This document shows positions 10,458-22,605 of a stretch of DNA of 64,000 nucleotides, one piece after another. The translations under genes were made by a program, and so were the position numbers. Origin of the DNA: Pristionchus mayeri (taxonomy: Eukaryota; Nematoda; Chromadorea; Rhabditida; Neodiplogasteridae); NCBI GenBank assembly GCA_036245805.1, contig BTRK01000001.1, forward strand, positions 17,615,087-17,679,086, read 5' to 3'. The notes below the pieces were generated by a model. It saw only the letters and a list, made by a program, of their open reading frames with translations. It did not search any database and was not told where the DNA came from. The first letter of the stretch is position 1. Each line of letters begins with the position of its first letter.

Positions 10458-12884
10458 CGCGAGAGAGTGTGAGGCAGGGAGAGACAGACAGACAGAGAAG
10501 GGAAGGGTGAGAGAGTGTGGGAAGGGGAGAGAGTGCGAGACAGAGAGAAGAGACACGGGGTCAAGAGAAGGGAAGAGGGGGGGGGGGGGAGGAAGAGAAA
10601 CGCGTATGCGGGAGCGAAACCTATCGCTGCCCTAATCCCGGTCGGGACCCTTCACTTCCTCGCTGATCGCAGTGCAGCACTGTCGGTTAACGTGCCTGGG
10701 GCAAGTGACACGGACCGAGCAGTGAGGCCTTCCAAACTCAGAAGAGTATGGGTAGCCGTGCTAACAGCTTAGAAACTCGCGAATAAACAGACTATAAGAA
10801 ACACACGAGAGACCGAGAGGCCGCGACCTCTCTCGGTCAAGGAAGGGAAGGGGGCAGTAATGTCCCAAACTTTATGTGAGCGACCTACACCCTGACTATT
10901 TGATCGATCATCATTTCATTTGGAATAGATATATGACCCAAACTTTGCCACAATAGTAAAGCAAGATGGTCATATGTCGCACCGGTAATATTGATACTGT
11001 TCAGCCTCGAAGGGCCTATTAGATATAGGCGAGTAATCCGAGTTTGGGATTTCATGACACTTTCCACTACGCGTTTCTGGAGTATTGTATTTATACCGGC
11101 GGCCCTATATATTTCAATTATTCATAAATGTGAACTTCCTGCCCAATGCAAGTTACAAGAATCTTTGGGAGAGAATGTAGCTTTCCATTCATGATCAGGG
11201 TTCTTCAGAGTTTAGGTGTGCAATTTTGAACATCGAAATACTCACTTTTGGCGTTTTTGTGCTAGCCCTGTAGATTGAGGAGCGGTAATTTCGTGCTCAA
11301 ATTAATGAACAACCCTTATCATATCCCTCATCAATTAGGAATATTATGGGGGTCGCTACTTTTTCTAGGGCAATCCGTGTCACCAGACCCCCCATGTTAG
11401 GTGTTTCGGCATTTATATCGAAAAATAAGTGATGTACAAATATCTCTTTTTTTAGAAGAGAATGCCAAGTGGGCTCTTAAATATTGATGTAATAGTGAAC
11501 CCTTAAAGTAGTGATTATAGCGCCCATAGGTAGGTGCCCATATCGTCAATCCTCGAATCAGATGATTTATTCGAACGAACTCTGATTTTTCTAAATGCCC
11601 ATGATTCATCGACCAGTACGAAGCACATAACGAATTCAGCAGCTCTCTCTTTTTGAAACTAGGTAGTGCACGACTAGTGCTTTTTGATCAACTTTGTGAG
11701 CCTCCATCTAAAAATTTCTCTGCGAAGTACAGCAACTTTAAGGAAAATCGTATTTTTTGTGAAAAATTCAAAGTTGCACAGGCACGTATTTTTTTTTTTT
11801 TATATATTTTTTTTTTTTTTCGCACAGTAGAGATACATGCATCATCTCAACGATAATATTAAAAAGGCCGAACATGTCCCTATATATCGGCACCATGACT
11901 ATATATACAAATTATACGAACTCAAAGTCGGTGTCGGAAATCGGACAAAACTTTATGACCAACCTAATAGAAGATGTGGTAGAGAAGGATGAGGGGAGGA
12001 GAAAGGACCAAGAAGTCGCTTCTGGAACATCTGACACTGCGAGGAATGGAATAACAGTGAGAATGAAGAATGAGAAGAGGAAGGAGAACAAAGAAGATAA
12101 GCATACAGTTACCTCTGGAATCAATGAATCAGCGAAGCGGGGAAGAACTGGAGGAAGGAAGAAAGAAATGAGACGGAGTGTGGTACATACCGTCCATGAG
12201 GAAAGAGGGGATGGAGGTAGAAATAGGCTGGTGGAAGGGGAGAGCAACACGGGATATTCCCGTAGTGTGGTATCGTTTCGTAAGGGTGTCGGATGCTGGG
12301 TCTTCGTGGGAAATCTGCCTAAGCCGACGGACCAATACGAACTACGCAAATTGATGAGCCAGTCTGGAAACGCCACTAAAGTCAAGTAAGAATTACATAA
12401 TAGATGCTAAATTTACAACTAAAAATGGCTCATTTAACATTGAATTTCGTGCGAAATTTGTTTTTTTTTTCAATTACAGATTGATCTATGACCACGGTAC
12501 GGGACGGTTCAAAGGATTCGGATTCTGTCATTATTCTGATCCTTTCACTGCTAGAAAGGCTGTATGTGAGCTGAATGGAGTCTACTTCCATGGATGCAGA
12601 CTTCGTGTGGAGATGAAGAAGGAAAGAGGGGAATGAGTATTGCTGATTTATCAGAAAGAAGTTTTGTGTCATTAAGCACCCTGTCTATTTAAATATTTCG
12701 TGTAGACATCTCATCAAATGTGTCGATAATTATCGTACCCGGTATTTTTGTAAAAAATTTGTTCGGTGTAGGAAGTTCGATAAACTAATTAATCTGAGAC
12801 ACTGGTACAACCGATGACGACTCCATCTGCTTGACCTTTGGTGGTCTCTAGTACGAAGGGGTTCACGCAATGAAAAAATTCAGT

Positions 12885-13500
12885 CTACTAATTAAATTAA
12901 ATTAAATTCAATTAATTTATCCACCACGAGATAAGACCGGGTAGCAGAGGGTAATCTTCATGAGGTTTGGCAGATATCCGACGTATTTGGTAGTCGGTTT
13001 GGGGCTTGAGGTATTAAGGGGGGGCAGCATGTTGGCAGGCGAAATTATAGACGTAAAAGAGATTCAGAAGTGAAAGAGGCGGAGGGAAGAGAGAGAAGAT
13101 AAGATCGGAAACGATTGGGTGAGCTATTGACGAATTCAGCATTAAGCGCATTCCATCTTTCAATACATCTAGTTGCAAAATTAGAGTGAGACTTGAGAGG
13201 AACAAAAGGCAATGCGACACGCAAAGAATGAGCTCTACGAAGACAACGAGAAAGTGGCGAAAGCTTATATAGATTAGTGTGATCATATGAGTATAAACCA
13301 AGAACCTCGACTGGCAGGATCGACGAGAGATTCTGTTATGTTGTTGGTGCTGAATCCACGTCGAAGCCTGATTTCCCCTTGATGTATCCTCGTATTCACC
13401 AGCATTTGGTAAACTCGTTCTCTCGGCATGGCGAAATGCATTGCTCGCCCTCTTCCGTATGCTAGTCAACTGGTGAGAAAGCACTTACTAGATTGTTCAT
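12885..13500 (-). mobile_element. 3' fragment of another non-LTR retrotransposon
   Basis: The minus strand near 13,060-13,240 reads LPFVPLKSHSNFATRCIERW followed by NALNAEFV, resembling the end of CR1-like ORF2 proteins (an R.I.RWN.L block). A frame-shifted upstream part includes TRGNQAST-like sequence. The left side has an AT-rich tandem run (AATTA units at about 12,890-12,920), a likely 3' tail. It is a strongly decayed remnant, and the family assignment is tentative. Confidence 0.5.
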
Positions 13501-13821
13501 TCAACTAGATGAGCTCCAGGTCAAGCTCCGCTGAGAACGGTACCTAAAACTGTTGTTACATTGTGCCGGGTTCGCGCACTTTAGTGCGTTGTTCAGCAAT
13601 GCAAATATATTTACTCTCGATGGCATTCTGATTTGGCAAAACGGCATAATCACTGACTCTGATCCTGAAAAATCCTAAAATAGTTGTGAATTCACTGGTT
13701 ATACCAGCTACGCCCTCTGCATCAACGTTTGGGTATGAAAGAAAAAAGGGTGTTGTTGCCAAGATGTCATTTACCAATATCTCGACATTAAAGGAGGAGT
13801 AAACTCAAAGTTCAGTTTTTA

Positions 13822-14840
13822 ATTTATTAATTTATCTACGCCCGAGGCGCGACGATACCATGAAGACATAAATAATTAACGATTGCAGGGGGGGGGGACT
13901 CTCCTGAGTCATTGAGGGTGAGAGAGGTCAGCAACTATGGGGTGGTTCTCCAATCGTTGCTTAAATACTCGGATGTTAGGGGCAGTGCGAATGACATCGG
14001 GAAGTTGAGAATACCATCGGGAGGTTCTTACAGGAAAAGAATGGAATCTGGCGGTGCTCGTTGTCAGTTCAATGTTGATACCGAAGGAAGAGGTTCGGTC
14101 TCGTTGGGGTTTGTAAACATAGAAGGAAGAACGAGGAATGATATTGGAACCAGTCATAATCATATGAGTCATACACAGATCTCCTATGACTCTCCTCTCA
14201 GTAAGCGAGCGCAGGCCAAGAGTTTTCATGCGATCAGAATAAGACGGAAGAGAAAGAGGATATGAAGGGGAGGGGAAACAACGATAAATTACTTGTCGGG
14301 TAAAAATATGTTGTACTTTTTCAAGAGTCTCAATGTCAGATATATAGTGAGGATTCCAAAAGGGAGATGCAAAGTCAAGGAGGGGGAGGACATAGGCTTT
14401 GTAACTGCGAATAAGGATGGTGGGACAGTTGAAAGGGAGGGCTTTGAGGAGAAGGAATAATTTAGAGGTCGCTTTCTGGGCACGGGTTTTAATAGAACAA
14501 GAATTTTTGAGGTCAGAGCGGACTTGCACTCCTAGATCACGAACGTTATTCTCGAGGGGTAACTGATTGGAGTTAATATTGTAGCGAGGGGAAGATTGTT
14601 TGGAGCCTATACGAAGATGAGAGCATTTAGAAGCAGATAGAGACAATTGGTTGAGTTGGGTCCATTCAAAGAGACAGTCAAGTGCTGATTGAAATTCAGA
14701 TGTGATGGCCGATTTGGTTGACTTATTATATGATACATATAATTTGACATCATCAGCATAACATTGAACGGATACGTTATGAAATTTGGATAAGGTTCGA
14801 GAGAGATCAGTTTTTGAAGCTATCTTATGCACTGCTTAGA
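13822..14840 (-). mobile_element. 5'-truncated CR1-like retrotransposon with an open RT C-terminal ORF
   Basis: One minus-strand frame of 307 codons (14,832-13,909) covers the RT catalytic block CYADDVKLYVSY and continues through NNVRDLGVQVRSDLKNS and the C-terminal FWNPHYISDIETLEKVQ region to the end of ORF2. The 5' boundary, just upstream of YADD, is a truncation. The 3' end, CGGGCGTAGATAAATTAATA, shares the GCG..GCGTAGATAAA motif with the element at 24,959-27,852, so both belong to one family. The ORF is open but lacks the endonuclease and the first half of RT, so it is not functional alone. Confidence 0.8.
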
Positions 14841-15974
14841 GCTCCACAACAATAAGAAGCTCCGAAATGTTCACATTGATATCTCCATTCCGAACAGAGT
14901 TATAGCTAGTTGGCTGGGAACCAGATCAGGGAAAGCTCAGGGAAGGGAGCGAGATAGCACGCGACTTGAAGAGAGTGCGTCCCTGGGAGAAACATTTTCC
15001 AACCGGGTGCGCGCTTGCATTTACTCCTCCTTTAATCTACTTTAAAGCTGCCCTTCTCAAATCCCCTAGAAGCACTTTGGACAGCAGGGATACGTAGTCC
15101 TACCAGTAGTCGGCCTCACCACACTACACCACCTAGCGTAGTCGTTTACGGCTGTAAAATCGCTTGACGTGGCTGCACCTTTACCTTTTTTGAACCTTTT
15201 CTCAAAGCATGGAACGAAATCGCTGAAAATTTCCTGCGGGAAATGGCAGTTGGATGTGAGCAGATACTCAAGGCCTTTGCGAGAGCTAAATGAGGTCCCA
15301 TCAAAATTAGCTAACATGTTATTGCTCATATTGTGGGTAAACTATACCATGAATCAGATCGCCTAATTCCTATTCCAAGGGTGGGAAGCATATAAAAATA
15401 TCAGTTCGGATAATTTTTTGGCGCGCCCTGTATTCCGGAAGCCACTATAACTATTGTAAGGGCCGCAAATTTATATCATAGATCGTTTACGCTTGGACAT
15501 ATGATATCTAAAAATAGTAACTTTTACAAGTAGGTTGAGAATAAAAACAATCGCATTACAACAATCTAAGCAATTATAGGAATGACGGAAGAATGCACAG
15601 CTGAAAAAGGAACGGCAATAGTAGTAACTGCATTGATTTTCCCAAACAAATGTAGTCGAGTGTGGAGCAGGTCAATAATTAGCCTGCAGTAAAAATTCAA
15701 ACACATTATCATGTATGTGAATTTGCTGAGGAATGCAGGCACATAATCTATCATTATGGAATTAAGTATTGCTGGAGGTTACGGTCATTGCACGAACGCG
15801 TACTGATTTGTTTTCGGATACTAGTCGGTGTACCCCGACGATCCCGTCGAAAGACAGACTGGTATGTCTAAACTATTCTAAGTTCTGAGATTCGTCATTT
15901 GAATACAGGTGCTGACAACGGTAATAATTTGTCAACCCAGATCCCGATATAGTTCGCACGCAATTGAGTTTTTT
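14841..15974. other. Stretch without a recognised gene
   Basis: A minus-strand 87-codon frame at 15,329-15,066 ends YPCCPKCF but matches no family I recognise. At 15,395-15,435 an AT-rich segment ends GGCGCGCCCTGTA, which could be the terminus of an unidentified element. Nothing else stands out. Confidence 0.4.
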
Positions 15975-16860
15975 TTCACTTACCCGTCAATTAGGTGAGC
16001 AATGTGCCAACCCAGTGTAGTTGATAGGAACTTATCTGAATAGTTGCTTTGAACAACATGAAAAGCGAAACAATTATTACAAAAATCATGATCGATGCGA
16101 GGAGTTAGAAATACGAAATAGGAAAATGCCACCAGTAAAGGGATACTCTGACTGAAAGCCTGAAGATGCCCGATAGTCCATCTACAAGAAGACAACACAC
16201 AACCTGTTTGAATAAACGAATCTCCGCAGCTCTCGCATTTGATTTGATATTATCCGTTTCAGCTGTTGGCGCGTTCTTAATGGATTCAGGTTTGGGGAAA
16301 ACAGTCATTAGACCTGGACATTCCCAATAATTCTCACTTTGGTATTCACGAGTCGCAAATTCAACAAGGTTATGAAATCGAGAATAATCACAATACACAA
16401 ATCAGCGCAGTTAGTTATGTTGACTAGAGTGTCGAAAACAAACGACTTGTTGACAATTTTTTTGAACGACTTGGTGTTTTGAACGAGCAATCAATAAACA
16501 ACTAGTTGGATAAAATGCTAATCGACCTGTTTTTTTATTTGCCAACACGTTGTTTGTTCACTGTCAAAGAGGTCGACCCGGGACGTTGGTGGTTGGGGTT
16601 GAAACACAATTCAACAGCTCTCGATTTCGATCACGTTAATCAATTTTGTTTTTGTTTTTGAATCTTCCCGACTTGTTGACAACGAAACGACGCTTTGGAT
16701 ATTTGATTTGAATGTTAAACGACGCTTTGGATAATATCATTCACGACGCTTTGGATTTGCTCAATCAGTCGTTTTCGACACTCTAATGTTGACGAGGTAT
16801 CTGAACATGTGACAGAACATGCAATTCAAAGCTAATACACGACGTACAGCTGACCCAGTC
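15975..16860 (-). pseudogene. Srx-like serpentine receptor fragment, cut by a hAT-type MITE
   Basis: Minus-strand pieces resemble the last three transmembrane segments of nematode Srx-type chemoreceptors. They are: NCADLCIVIILDFITLLNL (TM5, about 16,400-16,345); a loop ending RAAEIRLFKQ (about 16,240-16,205); a hydrophobic stretch SIPLLVAFSYFVFL (about 16,150-16,105); and STTLGWHIAHLIDG (TM7, about 16,025-15,985). The pieces lie in different frames after FKQ, and a 361-bp MITE with an 8-bp target duplication sits directly before the TM5 piece. No N-terminal half was found. The Srx assignment rests on the EIRLFKQ and W..H..DG patterns and is moderate at best. Confidence 0.42.
16425..16785. mobile_element. 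hAT-type MITE with 8-bp target duplication
   Basis: The termini TAGAGTGTCGAAAAC and GTTTTCGACACTCTA are inverted and flanked on both sides by ATGTTGAC (16,417-16,424 and 16,786-16,793). An 8-bp duplication with TAGAG ends fits the hAT superfamily. The interior (361 bp in total) has no ORF. It has three direct copies of ACGACGCTTTGGAT at about 16,690, 16,719 and 16,743, the kind of subterminal repeats that hAT transposases bind. Confidence 0.8.
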
Positions 16861-17542
16861 TTCCTATCTCCGTGTCCGTGCCATATGCCCATCTCATAGT
16901 ATTTGGGTCATAACATAACCAAATCTGATTCACTGAAAAGTCATTGTCGTGGATGAAATAACGTGGGAATTTCGAAAAATATTCTTTATTCAATTTAATA
17001 TAAATCGGCTCAGTTTCGAAAATGTTCCTAATTCACTTACCGAGAATAAATGGAGAACATTGCACAAACGAAGACGTTATAACGAAACATATCGCGAAAT
17101 ATGTGCGTCTAGTGCTTGCGAATTTCGCGCTTTTGAAAGGGAATGCGATAGACAAGAATCGATTGACGGAAATTAGAATGTGGAATCTAACCCCACATAT
17201 CCAGAGTGCCTCACCAGCCTGCGAAATGTGCCCTTCACCTCAAAACCTAAAGGAATTCTTACCATTCCGACAAATCGACTCCCAAATGATCCAGTTGTGA
17301 AGATTCCGTCATCGGCTACCAAATACCTATACAAGCATGATTGAATGTAGGTATTTTCATAAAAAATACCAACCAGCCTGAATTGAGTATCAGTACAGCG
17401 GTGTTATTAGTCGCCACAGACGCGCAAAGAATATCTTAAATGTTGCATTTACTATCCTATCTTTCACGCAATAAACACTCGCGGCGTGTGCATCTTCTTG
17501 CTTTTAACACGTGTATGTATCAGTGGATGAAAAATGACCCCT

Positions 17543-18724
17543 CGGGAACATTTTCAAAAAAGTTATGCCAGATTCGACTCATATTTTAGTCTTAGAATAC
17601 ACTAGACGTCAGATTTCGATAAATATGGTTCATTGGTCCCAGAACCGGCTTTTAGGAATTTTCCGGTTTTGCATCCGGCTATGATGTATCTCAGCTCCCA
17701 GATGAGCTAGAACGATGAAACCGGGCTCAAAATGTGTGGAAAATTATTTCCAAAAACTTTCATCTTTAGTGCAAGTCGATTAGACAAAAACTAAAAATCA
17801 TCCGGATGAAAAACCTGTTTTGCCGTCTAAAAATAAATGTTCTCTCTATCAAGCGGTGTCGTGCTACAGAATTTTAATATAGATTATGAAAGAAGAAGTC
17901 TATGTGTATGAAAGAAAAATATAAAAACGGAATTCGAAGTGTCTTCAACTTGACAATTTTTACTCAAACATGCCACTATGAAGAAAAAGTCGAAAAAATG
18001 ACTTTTTCGAAACTCTGATTTTTCTTCTTTTAACGTTCAAATATTGTTTTTCATGAAAAGTATTTGTAGAAAAGCGTGTTTTGGAACATGGTTCTTCTAG
18101 GGTGAGCGCGACGTGCAAAGATATTTCAACATTGTGCAAAATTTTGAATATAATTTTTTAATTAAAAAATGCGTGTGTGCTCCAAAACACGCTTTTCTAC
18201 AAATACTTTTCACCAACAACAATATTTGAATGTTACAAGAAGAAAAATCAGAGTTTCGAAAAAGTCATTTTTTCGACTTTTTCTTCATAGTGGCACGTTT
18301 GAGTAAAAATTGCCAAGTTTAAGACACTTCGAATTCCGTTTTTTATATTTTTATTTCATACACATAGACTTCTTCTTTCATAATCTCTATTAAAATTCTG
18401 TAGCACGATACCGCTTGATAGAGAGAACATTTATTTTTAGACGGCAAAACAGGTTTTTCATCCGGATGATTTTTAGTTTTTGTCTAATCGACTTGCACTA
18501 AACATGAACGTTTTTGTAAATAATCTTCCACACATTTTGAGCCCGGCGCCATCGTTTTAGCTCATCTGGGAGCTGAGATACATCATAGCCGGATGCAAAA
18601 CCGGAACATTCCTAAAAGCCGGCTCTGGGACCAATGAACCATATTTATCGCAATCTTACGTCTAGTGTACGCTAATGCTAAAATATGAGTCGAATCTGTC
18701 ATAACTTTTTTGAAAATGTTCCCG
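17543..18724. repeat. Long palindromic foldback element, 1.18 kb
   Basis: The left arm (about 17,543-18,087) and right arm (about 18,180-18,724) are imperfect reverse complements along their whole length. For example, GGCTTTTAGGAATTTTCCGG pairs with the region near 18,600, and AGACGGCAAAACAGG lies in the right arm opposite 17,820. The loop is about 90 bp. There is no coding potential. Ends are CGGGAACATTTTCAAAAAAG and its complement. Confidence 0.85.
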
Positions 18725-18938
18725 CACACCTCCACTGACTCGTGATTCAGGTGTTAAATATTGTTAAGATTGCCATTGAATTGGTTATGAAGCCAAATAT
18801 TGAGATCTGAATGAAAATTCGGTGAGCACAGGTAGGAAATGAATTTTTAGATACAACTTACAATGTGAACGAGAATTTTTGCGAGATATAATTGATCTTC
18901 GTTCATTTTTGCCATTGCAGAAATTACAGCTGAAATTA

Positions 18939-20163
18939 TTAGGTTGTTGCATAAGTCTTGATCGTTTTTTGCCCTCAATGACCTTGACCTATATAGGAGT
19001 TCTTATTTCAATGAGCGGCGTCTAGTTTTTCTTATGTTAATAGTACATTCATGTGCTTCCTAGCGCACGTTAGTTCAAAGCTATCGAATCATTCGGATGG
19101 TAACAGCACAAAGTCAAAGGCTGTCAACTGGAGTCGTGGGGTTGACATTTTGTGGAGTCATACCTCAATGGAGAGCGATGATATTGTCAAACTTGAGCCA
19201 CTATATAAAACATCAGTGAATACATGATACTTTAGCACAATTACGGCGTTTGCAAAACACTATGTTACGGAGCAAAAATGTTTATTTTATCTAATTCTGG
19301 TTATTCGAGGTTGGGGTATCTAAATCTCTCAGGAATACTAAACAGTCATATTGACCAATTTGCAGTTCTGGTTTAAAGATGTGACATTATTCCTTCGATC
19401 TGATTGCAAATTCCAAAATTTATGGTGGAAATCATGGTATCAAAATAGACACATTCGTCAATTTTCTAACTCAACCATCAATTGAGTACAGGATGTAAGG
19501 TGGTTATCTGAACGAGCAACTCTTCTCCTATCTACTACTATATGCAAAGTATTGGGAAATAAATCAGATTTGCCATAAAGGTTGTAAATATTATCAACCT
19601 AGAAATGGAATATTTGATACAAATCTGATAACTATCAATTTTTGGTTTTTCAATTTGCTATTTTACGAGAAGATCAATATCCCAATTTTGACTTGCTATT
19701 GCACTGTTCAATGAATGATTGTTCAAGCGCACGTGAATCGACATGAAATGTGTTGGTTCTATGGGGAGGAAAACTATTTGAATTGAACATTGGTTAGAGT
19801 AAGCGGTCCAATTCGAAATCAATTTTCTCTGGTTTGGATGAAGCTAGATCCATGTTCAACATAGATTTTGGAAGAGCAATGAGTACACTAATAATCACGA
19901 TTTTTGGGATTTTGTTATGGTCATTCCTAATGAAGTTGTACCATCTCGAAGGAACATCAAATTTATTATCAGAAATTTTCTATGCTAAAGTTACTATTTA
20001 TAGCTTTGAACGCTTGCACGATTAAGTTCAACATCATGTCAATAATAAGCAAGTATACTCCTAAACTATTTTACTAAATCAAAGCATAGTCGTTCGGTCG
20101 AAGCGAAATCGATGACTTGAAACTTAGAGCACAAAAACGATCAAGACTTATACAACAACCTGA
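18939..20163. mobile_element. Mariner-type element, TTAGGTTGTTGCATAAGT termini
   Basis: The terminus TTAGGTTGTTGCATAAGTC at 18,939 is repeated inverted at 20,163 (reverse complement TCAGGTTGTTGTATAAGTC). Both ends extend through TTGATCGTTTTT, and TA flanks each side. The length of 1.2 kb suits a full mariner, but no transposase frame survives. It is likely a decayed copy. Confidence 0.75.
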
Positions 20164-20194
20164 TATATCATATTAGGTTGTTGCAAAAAACATA

Positions 20195-21107
20195 TTAGGT
20201 TGTTGCAAAAGTTGTGGTTTTTTTTGTGTCAGTACTTTGAACGATCATAACTCGCGTGTCTCAAATCTCAATGGCCAACCAACGTGGAGTTGTTTAAGGA
20301 TATGCTTGAACTTTGCTCACGTATATTTCAATCAAACCGATCGTGCAACCAACGCAAGCAATTATGATTAACCCAATTGCAAAAAAATCACAACATTTAG
20401 ATTTAAATGTATTTATCTAGATATTTGAAGGGAAAATTCATGAAACAACTTCATAATGTTGGGTGAGAAGTACCACTGATGTTCTTTCAAAAAATAGGTT
20501 AGACATGTCATGTGAGTGGGTTTGAACCAAATTACATGATAGCAAAAATATGAGCAGACCCAGGCTGCATGTGACTTGTACCTGCTTTACTAAATGGAAG
20601 ACCAAGCATACAGGTTCCGTCATGTGCGCGCTGTATGCACCCACGAAGAAGCTATATCCTCATAAGAAATATTATCGCCTGCTTGTTTCCCCTTTCAGAA
20701 AATCTGAATTCCTCATTTTTCAGAAATATGCAAAATGAACACAGAAATTCAACATGCAGTCATTTTGCAGATCAACTCATTCCTCGAAATGATCTAACTT
20801 CCAGCATGCATACGAAAAAGTATGTATAGGGTAAAGGTGGGAGCTTCATATAACCACCATGAATTGAGCATTCATGCTTCAGAGGAAACATAATATTGAA
20901 AAATGTTGCGTTTTCGATGGATGAATTTTCGTAATTTTTACTGGATCCTGTTCTCGCCTCTCTGATTGGGCAATGATGATAGGGTGCGCATATGTAAGAG
21001 TATGCAAGGCCTCATTAGTAATCAATATCCCGAAGTTCATCTATCAATCCAACAGGAACATGGAAGGCAAAGTATCAAAATTCCACAGGACTTTTGCAAC
21101 AACCTAA
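20195..21107. mobile_element. Second mariner-type element with related termini
   Basis: TTAGGTTGTTGCAAAAGT begins at 20,195 and its inverted copy ends at 21,107, flanked by TA. A duplicated extra terminus (TTAGGTTGTTGCAAAAAA at 20,173) lies just upstream, so the two neighbouring elements are almost abutting. The 913-bp interior has only short ORFs and no recognisable transposase. Confidence 0.7.
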
Positions 21108-22196
21108 TATAAAGTATACTGTAGAAGTAGTATTTGCCTGAATTTCTCGCTAGCTAACCATTGCTCAAGAAAAAAAGTGCACTTCTGTCATGAAAACAAT
21201 TATCAAATTCCCAAGATAATAGTAGGCACGTTCATCACTCTTTACCAATGAGTCATTTTCCCCAAAAAATTTGGTCAATTATAATGGCTTATTCATTTTA
21301 GAAGCGTAGATGACACTCACAAATTAGCGACTGACCGGAAATTCAAAAGCAACGTAAGATTGCTGGACAGATGAGATAGTTGAAAACTATGAGCAACAGG
21401 GAAGCAATCTGCTTCGAACTCATCTAACAATCAGTTCCAGAATGTGAATATTGAGAAAAAAAAGTGTATCTGGATCTGTGTCCCAATTGGAGTCGCATTC
21501 TGTACAATTCCATGCAGGACATCGCCGTTACAAAACGGCGCAAAATTCCCATGCAAAAAATGTATAGCATTGAAAAAAATTTCATAACCACATACCCTTT
21601 TTTATCATTACAATTTCCCGTCATCAGCTATTGCCGCGCACCTGGTGCAGAATTTTTAGTTTACAGCGTGCTACATATCTGACAATGTGAATGAAGACTG
21701 TGTCGTGAATATCTGAAAGCTTCGGGCAGAGAAGGTTTCGATTTTCCATGAAGCTCAACTAGCCCAACACTACACCTTGATGCCCGAGCAGTCGCAGATA
21801 TTCAGAACGGCATATTACAATATAATTGGGAAAATTTTTGGATATTCACTCTGACAATTCTACACAAAATCAGGAGCAATTAGCGACCTTCGGTCGCTAC
21901 GTGGTTCGCGCGGTTGTGTGATAAGGATAAATGTTGTCCACGACTGGTGAGAGCCTGCTTAAAACGTTGTAAAGGGCTAGTTAGTCCTCGGGCGAAAAGT
22001 TGGAATGGGGCTTCGCCCCAACCCAGCTTCTTCGGATCGCCCTCGGCCTCACGAGCCTTTCACAACGCTTACGCTGCGGGGGTGAGAGCAGGTTAGGATG
22101 GTGTGGTGAATGGCGCACGGAGTGCACTTGAGTTTTCTGCGATTGGTAAAATGCACCATGTTATGTGGTGTGCTGAAAGTGCTCTGAAAGTACCAA
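21108..22196. other. Stretch without a recognised gene
   Basis: Short ORFs only. A GC-richer patch at 21,885-22,100 contains small inverted motifs such as GCGACCTTCGGTCGC and GGGGCTTCGCCCC, unlike its AT-rich surroundings. It may be part of an unidentified repeat. No protein similarity is evident. Confidence 0.4.
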
Positions 22197-22485
22197 CGGT
22201 CAAGGTCCGACGTCACACGGACGTGTTTTAGCCGAGTTAGAGCTATTTGAAGAAAAGATCAAAGATCAATTATCAAATTTTAAAAGTGTTCGCCGTGGGG
22301 ATGCTAACGGTCAAGGTCTTAGCGCTGTAGGATGATTTTAAGGCGAGTTAGAACCATTTGAAGAAAAGATCAATGATCAAAGATCAAATTTAGAAAGTTC
22401 TTACAAAGAGGATTCATATGGTCAAGTTCCCTTGCACATAGGATGATTTTGAGGCGAATTATAGCGATTTGAAAAAAGCGTCACT
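22197..22485. repeat. Three degenerate tandem units of about 110 bp
   Basis: The order GGTCAAGGTC, then GGATGATTTTAAGGCGA-like sequence, then GTTAGAACCATTTGAAGAAA, then GATCAAAGATCAAATTT recurs three times with drift (starting near 22,197, 22,308 and 22,418). It is noncoding. Confidence 0.65.
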
Positions 22486-22605
22486 GACATATAGACAGAC
22501 GTTATGGTATTTCTTTATACATTAATTTTTAATAGACATTTGACAAGACCGAGAATGACACTAGAAGGTACAGAGAGGGGAACAATCGAATGAGGGAGTG
22601 GGTAG

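Larger units (their letters stand above)
4879..10854 (-). mobile_element. CR1-like non-LTR retrotransposon, near full length, interrupted by an RTE element
   Basis: The element is flanked by CAGTAAT at 4872-4878 and 10,855-10,861, a 7-bp target-site duplication. On the minus strand it has a 5' region, ORF1 (about 10,457-9468), an apurinic-type endonuclease (about 9400-8426), reverse transcriptase (about 6902-5763) and a 3' conserved region (about 5690-5006). The 3' terminus ends CATGATAAATT. Without the nested RTE element (6912-8416) it is about 4.5 kb, normal for CR1/Jockey-type elements. Several frameshifts make it inactive. Confidence 0.82.
4714..11967. mobile_element. Mariner-type element with TA target duplication, carrying a nested retrotransposon
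   Basis: The left terminus TCAGGTTGGTCATAAAGT and the right terminus (reverse complement TTAGGTTGGTCATAAAGT) form an inverted repeat of about 30 bp flanked by TA at 4712-4713 and 11,968-11,969. Removing the element restores the host sequence GAGGACAAAGTAGAAGATG, which matches the paralogous gene. Without the CR1-like insertion the element is about 1.27 kb, a normal mariner length. I could not recognise transposase motifs in what remains (10,862-11,967), so it is probably decayed or non-autonomous. Confidence 0.8.
3858..12636 (+). pseudogene. RING finger plus RRM protein gene, copy 1, split by nested transposons
   Basis: Exon-like blocks in order are: an N-terminal block ending YVDVRVNGEFEPRENIVG (about 3940-4007); a helical charged block with NEVAAVVNRYLKATNPEDDE (about 4215-4275); a RING first half, CEICLTAHPRARAVLVGCGH (about 4453-4512); and the RING second half, GLIQCPFCR (about 4648-4675). 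The reading stops at 4713, where a mariner-type element begins. It resumes at 11,970 with a Lys/Glu-rich linker, then an RRM: RNP2 WVFVGNLP (about 12,299) in an exon ending at 12,385, and RNP1 KGFGFCHY in the exon 12,480-12,636. Such proteins usually pair a ubiquitin-ligase-type RING with RNA binding, as in the CNOT4 style; that analogy is inference. The gene is disrupted by 7.25 kb of nested insertions and is probably inactive. Its paralogue is at 36,224-37,085. Confidence 0.75.

Noticed and set aside
15066..15329. An 87-codon minus-strand ORF ending YPCCPKCF
   Set aside because: No recognised domain, no splice context, and flanked by transposon remnants; not enough to call a gene.
16949..17300. 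Overlapping 75- and 92-codon plus-strand ORFs
   Set aside because: They overlap in two frames, show no family motif and no supporting splice signals.
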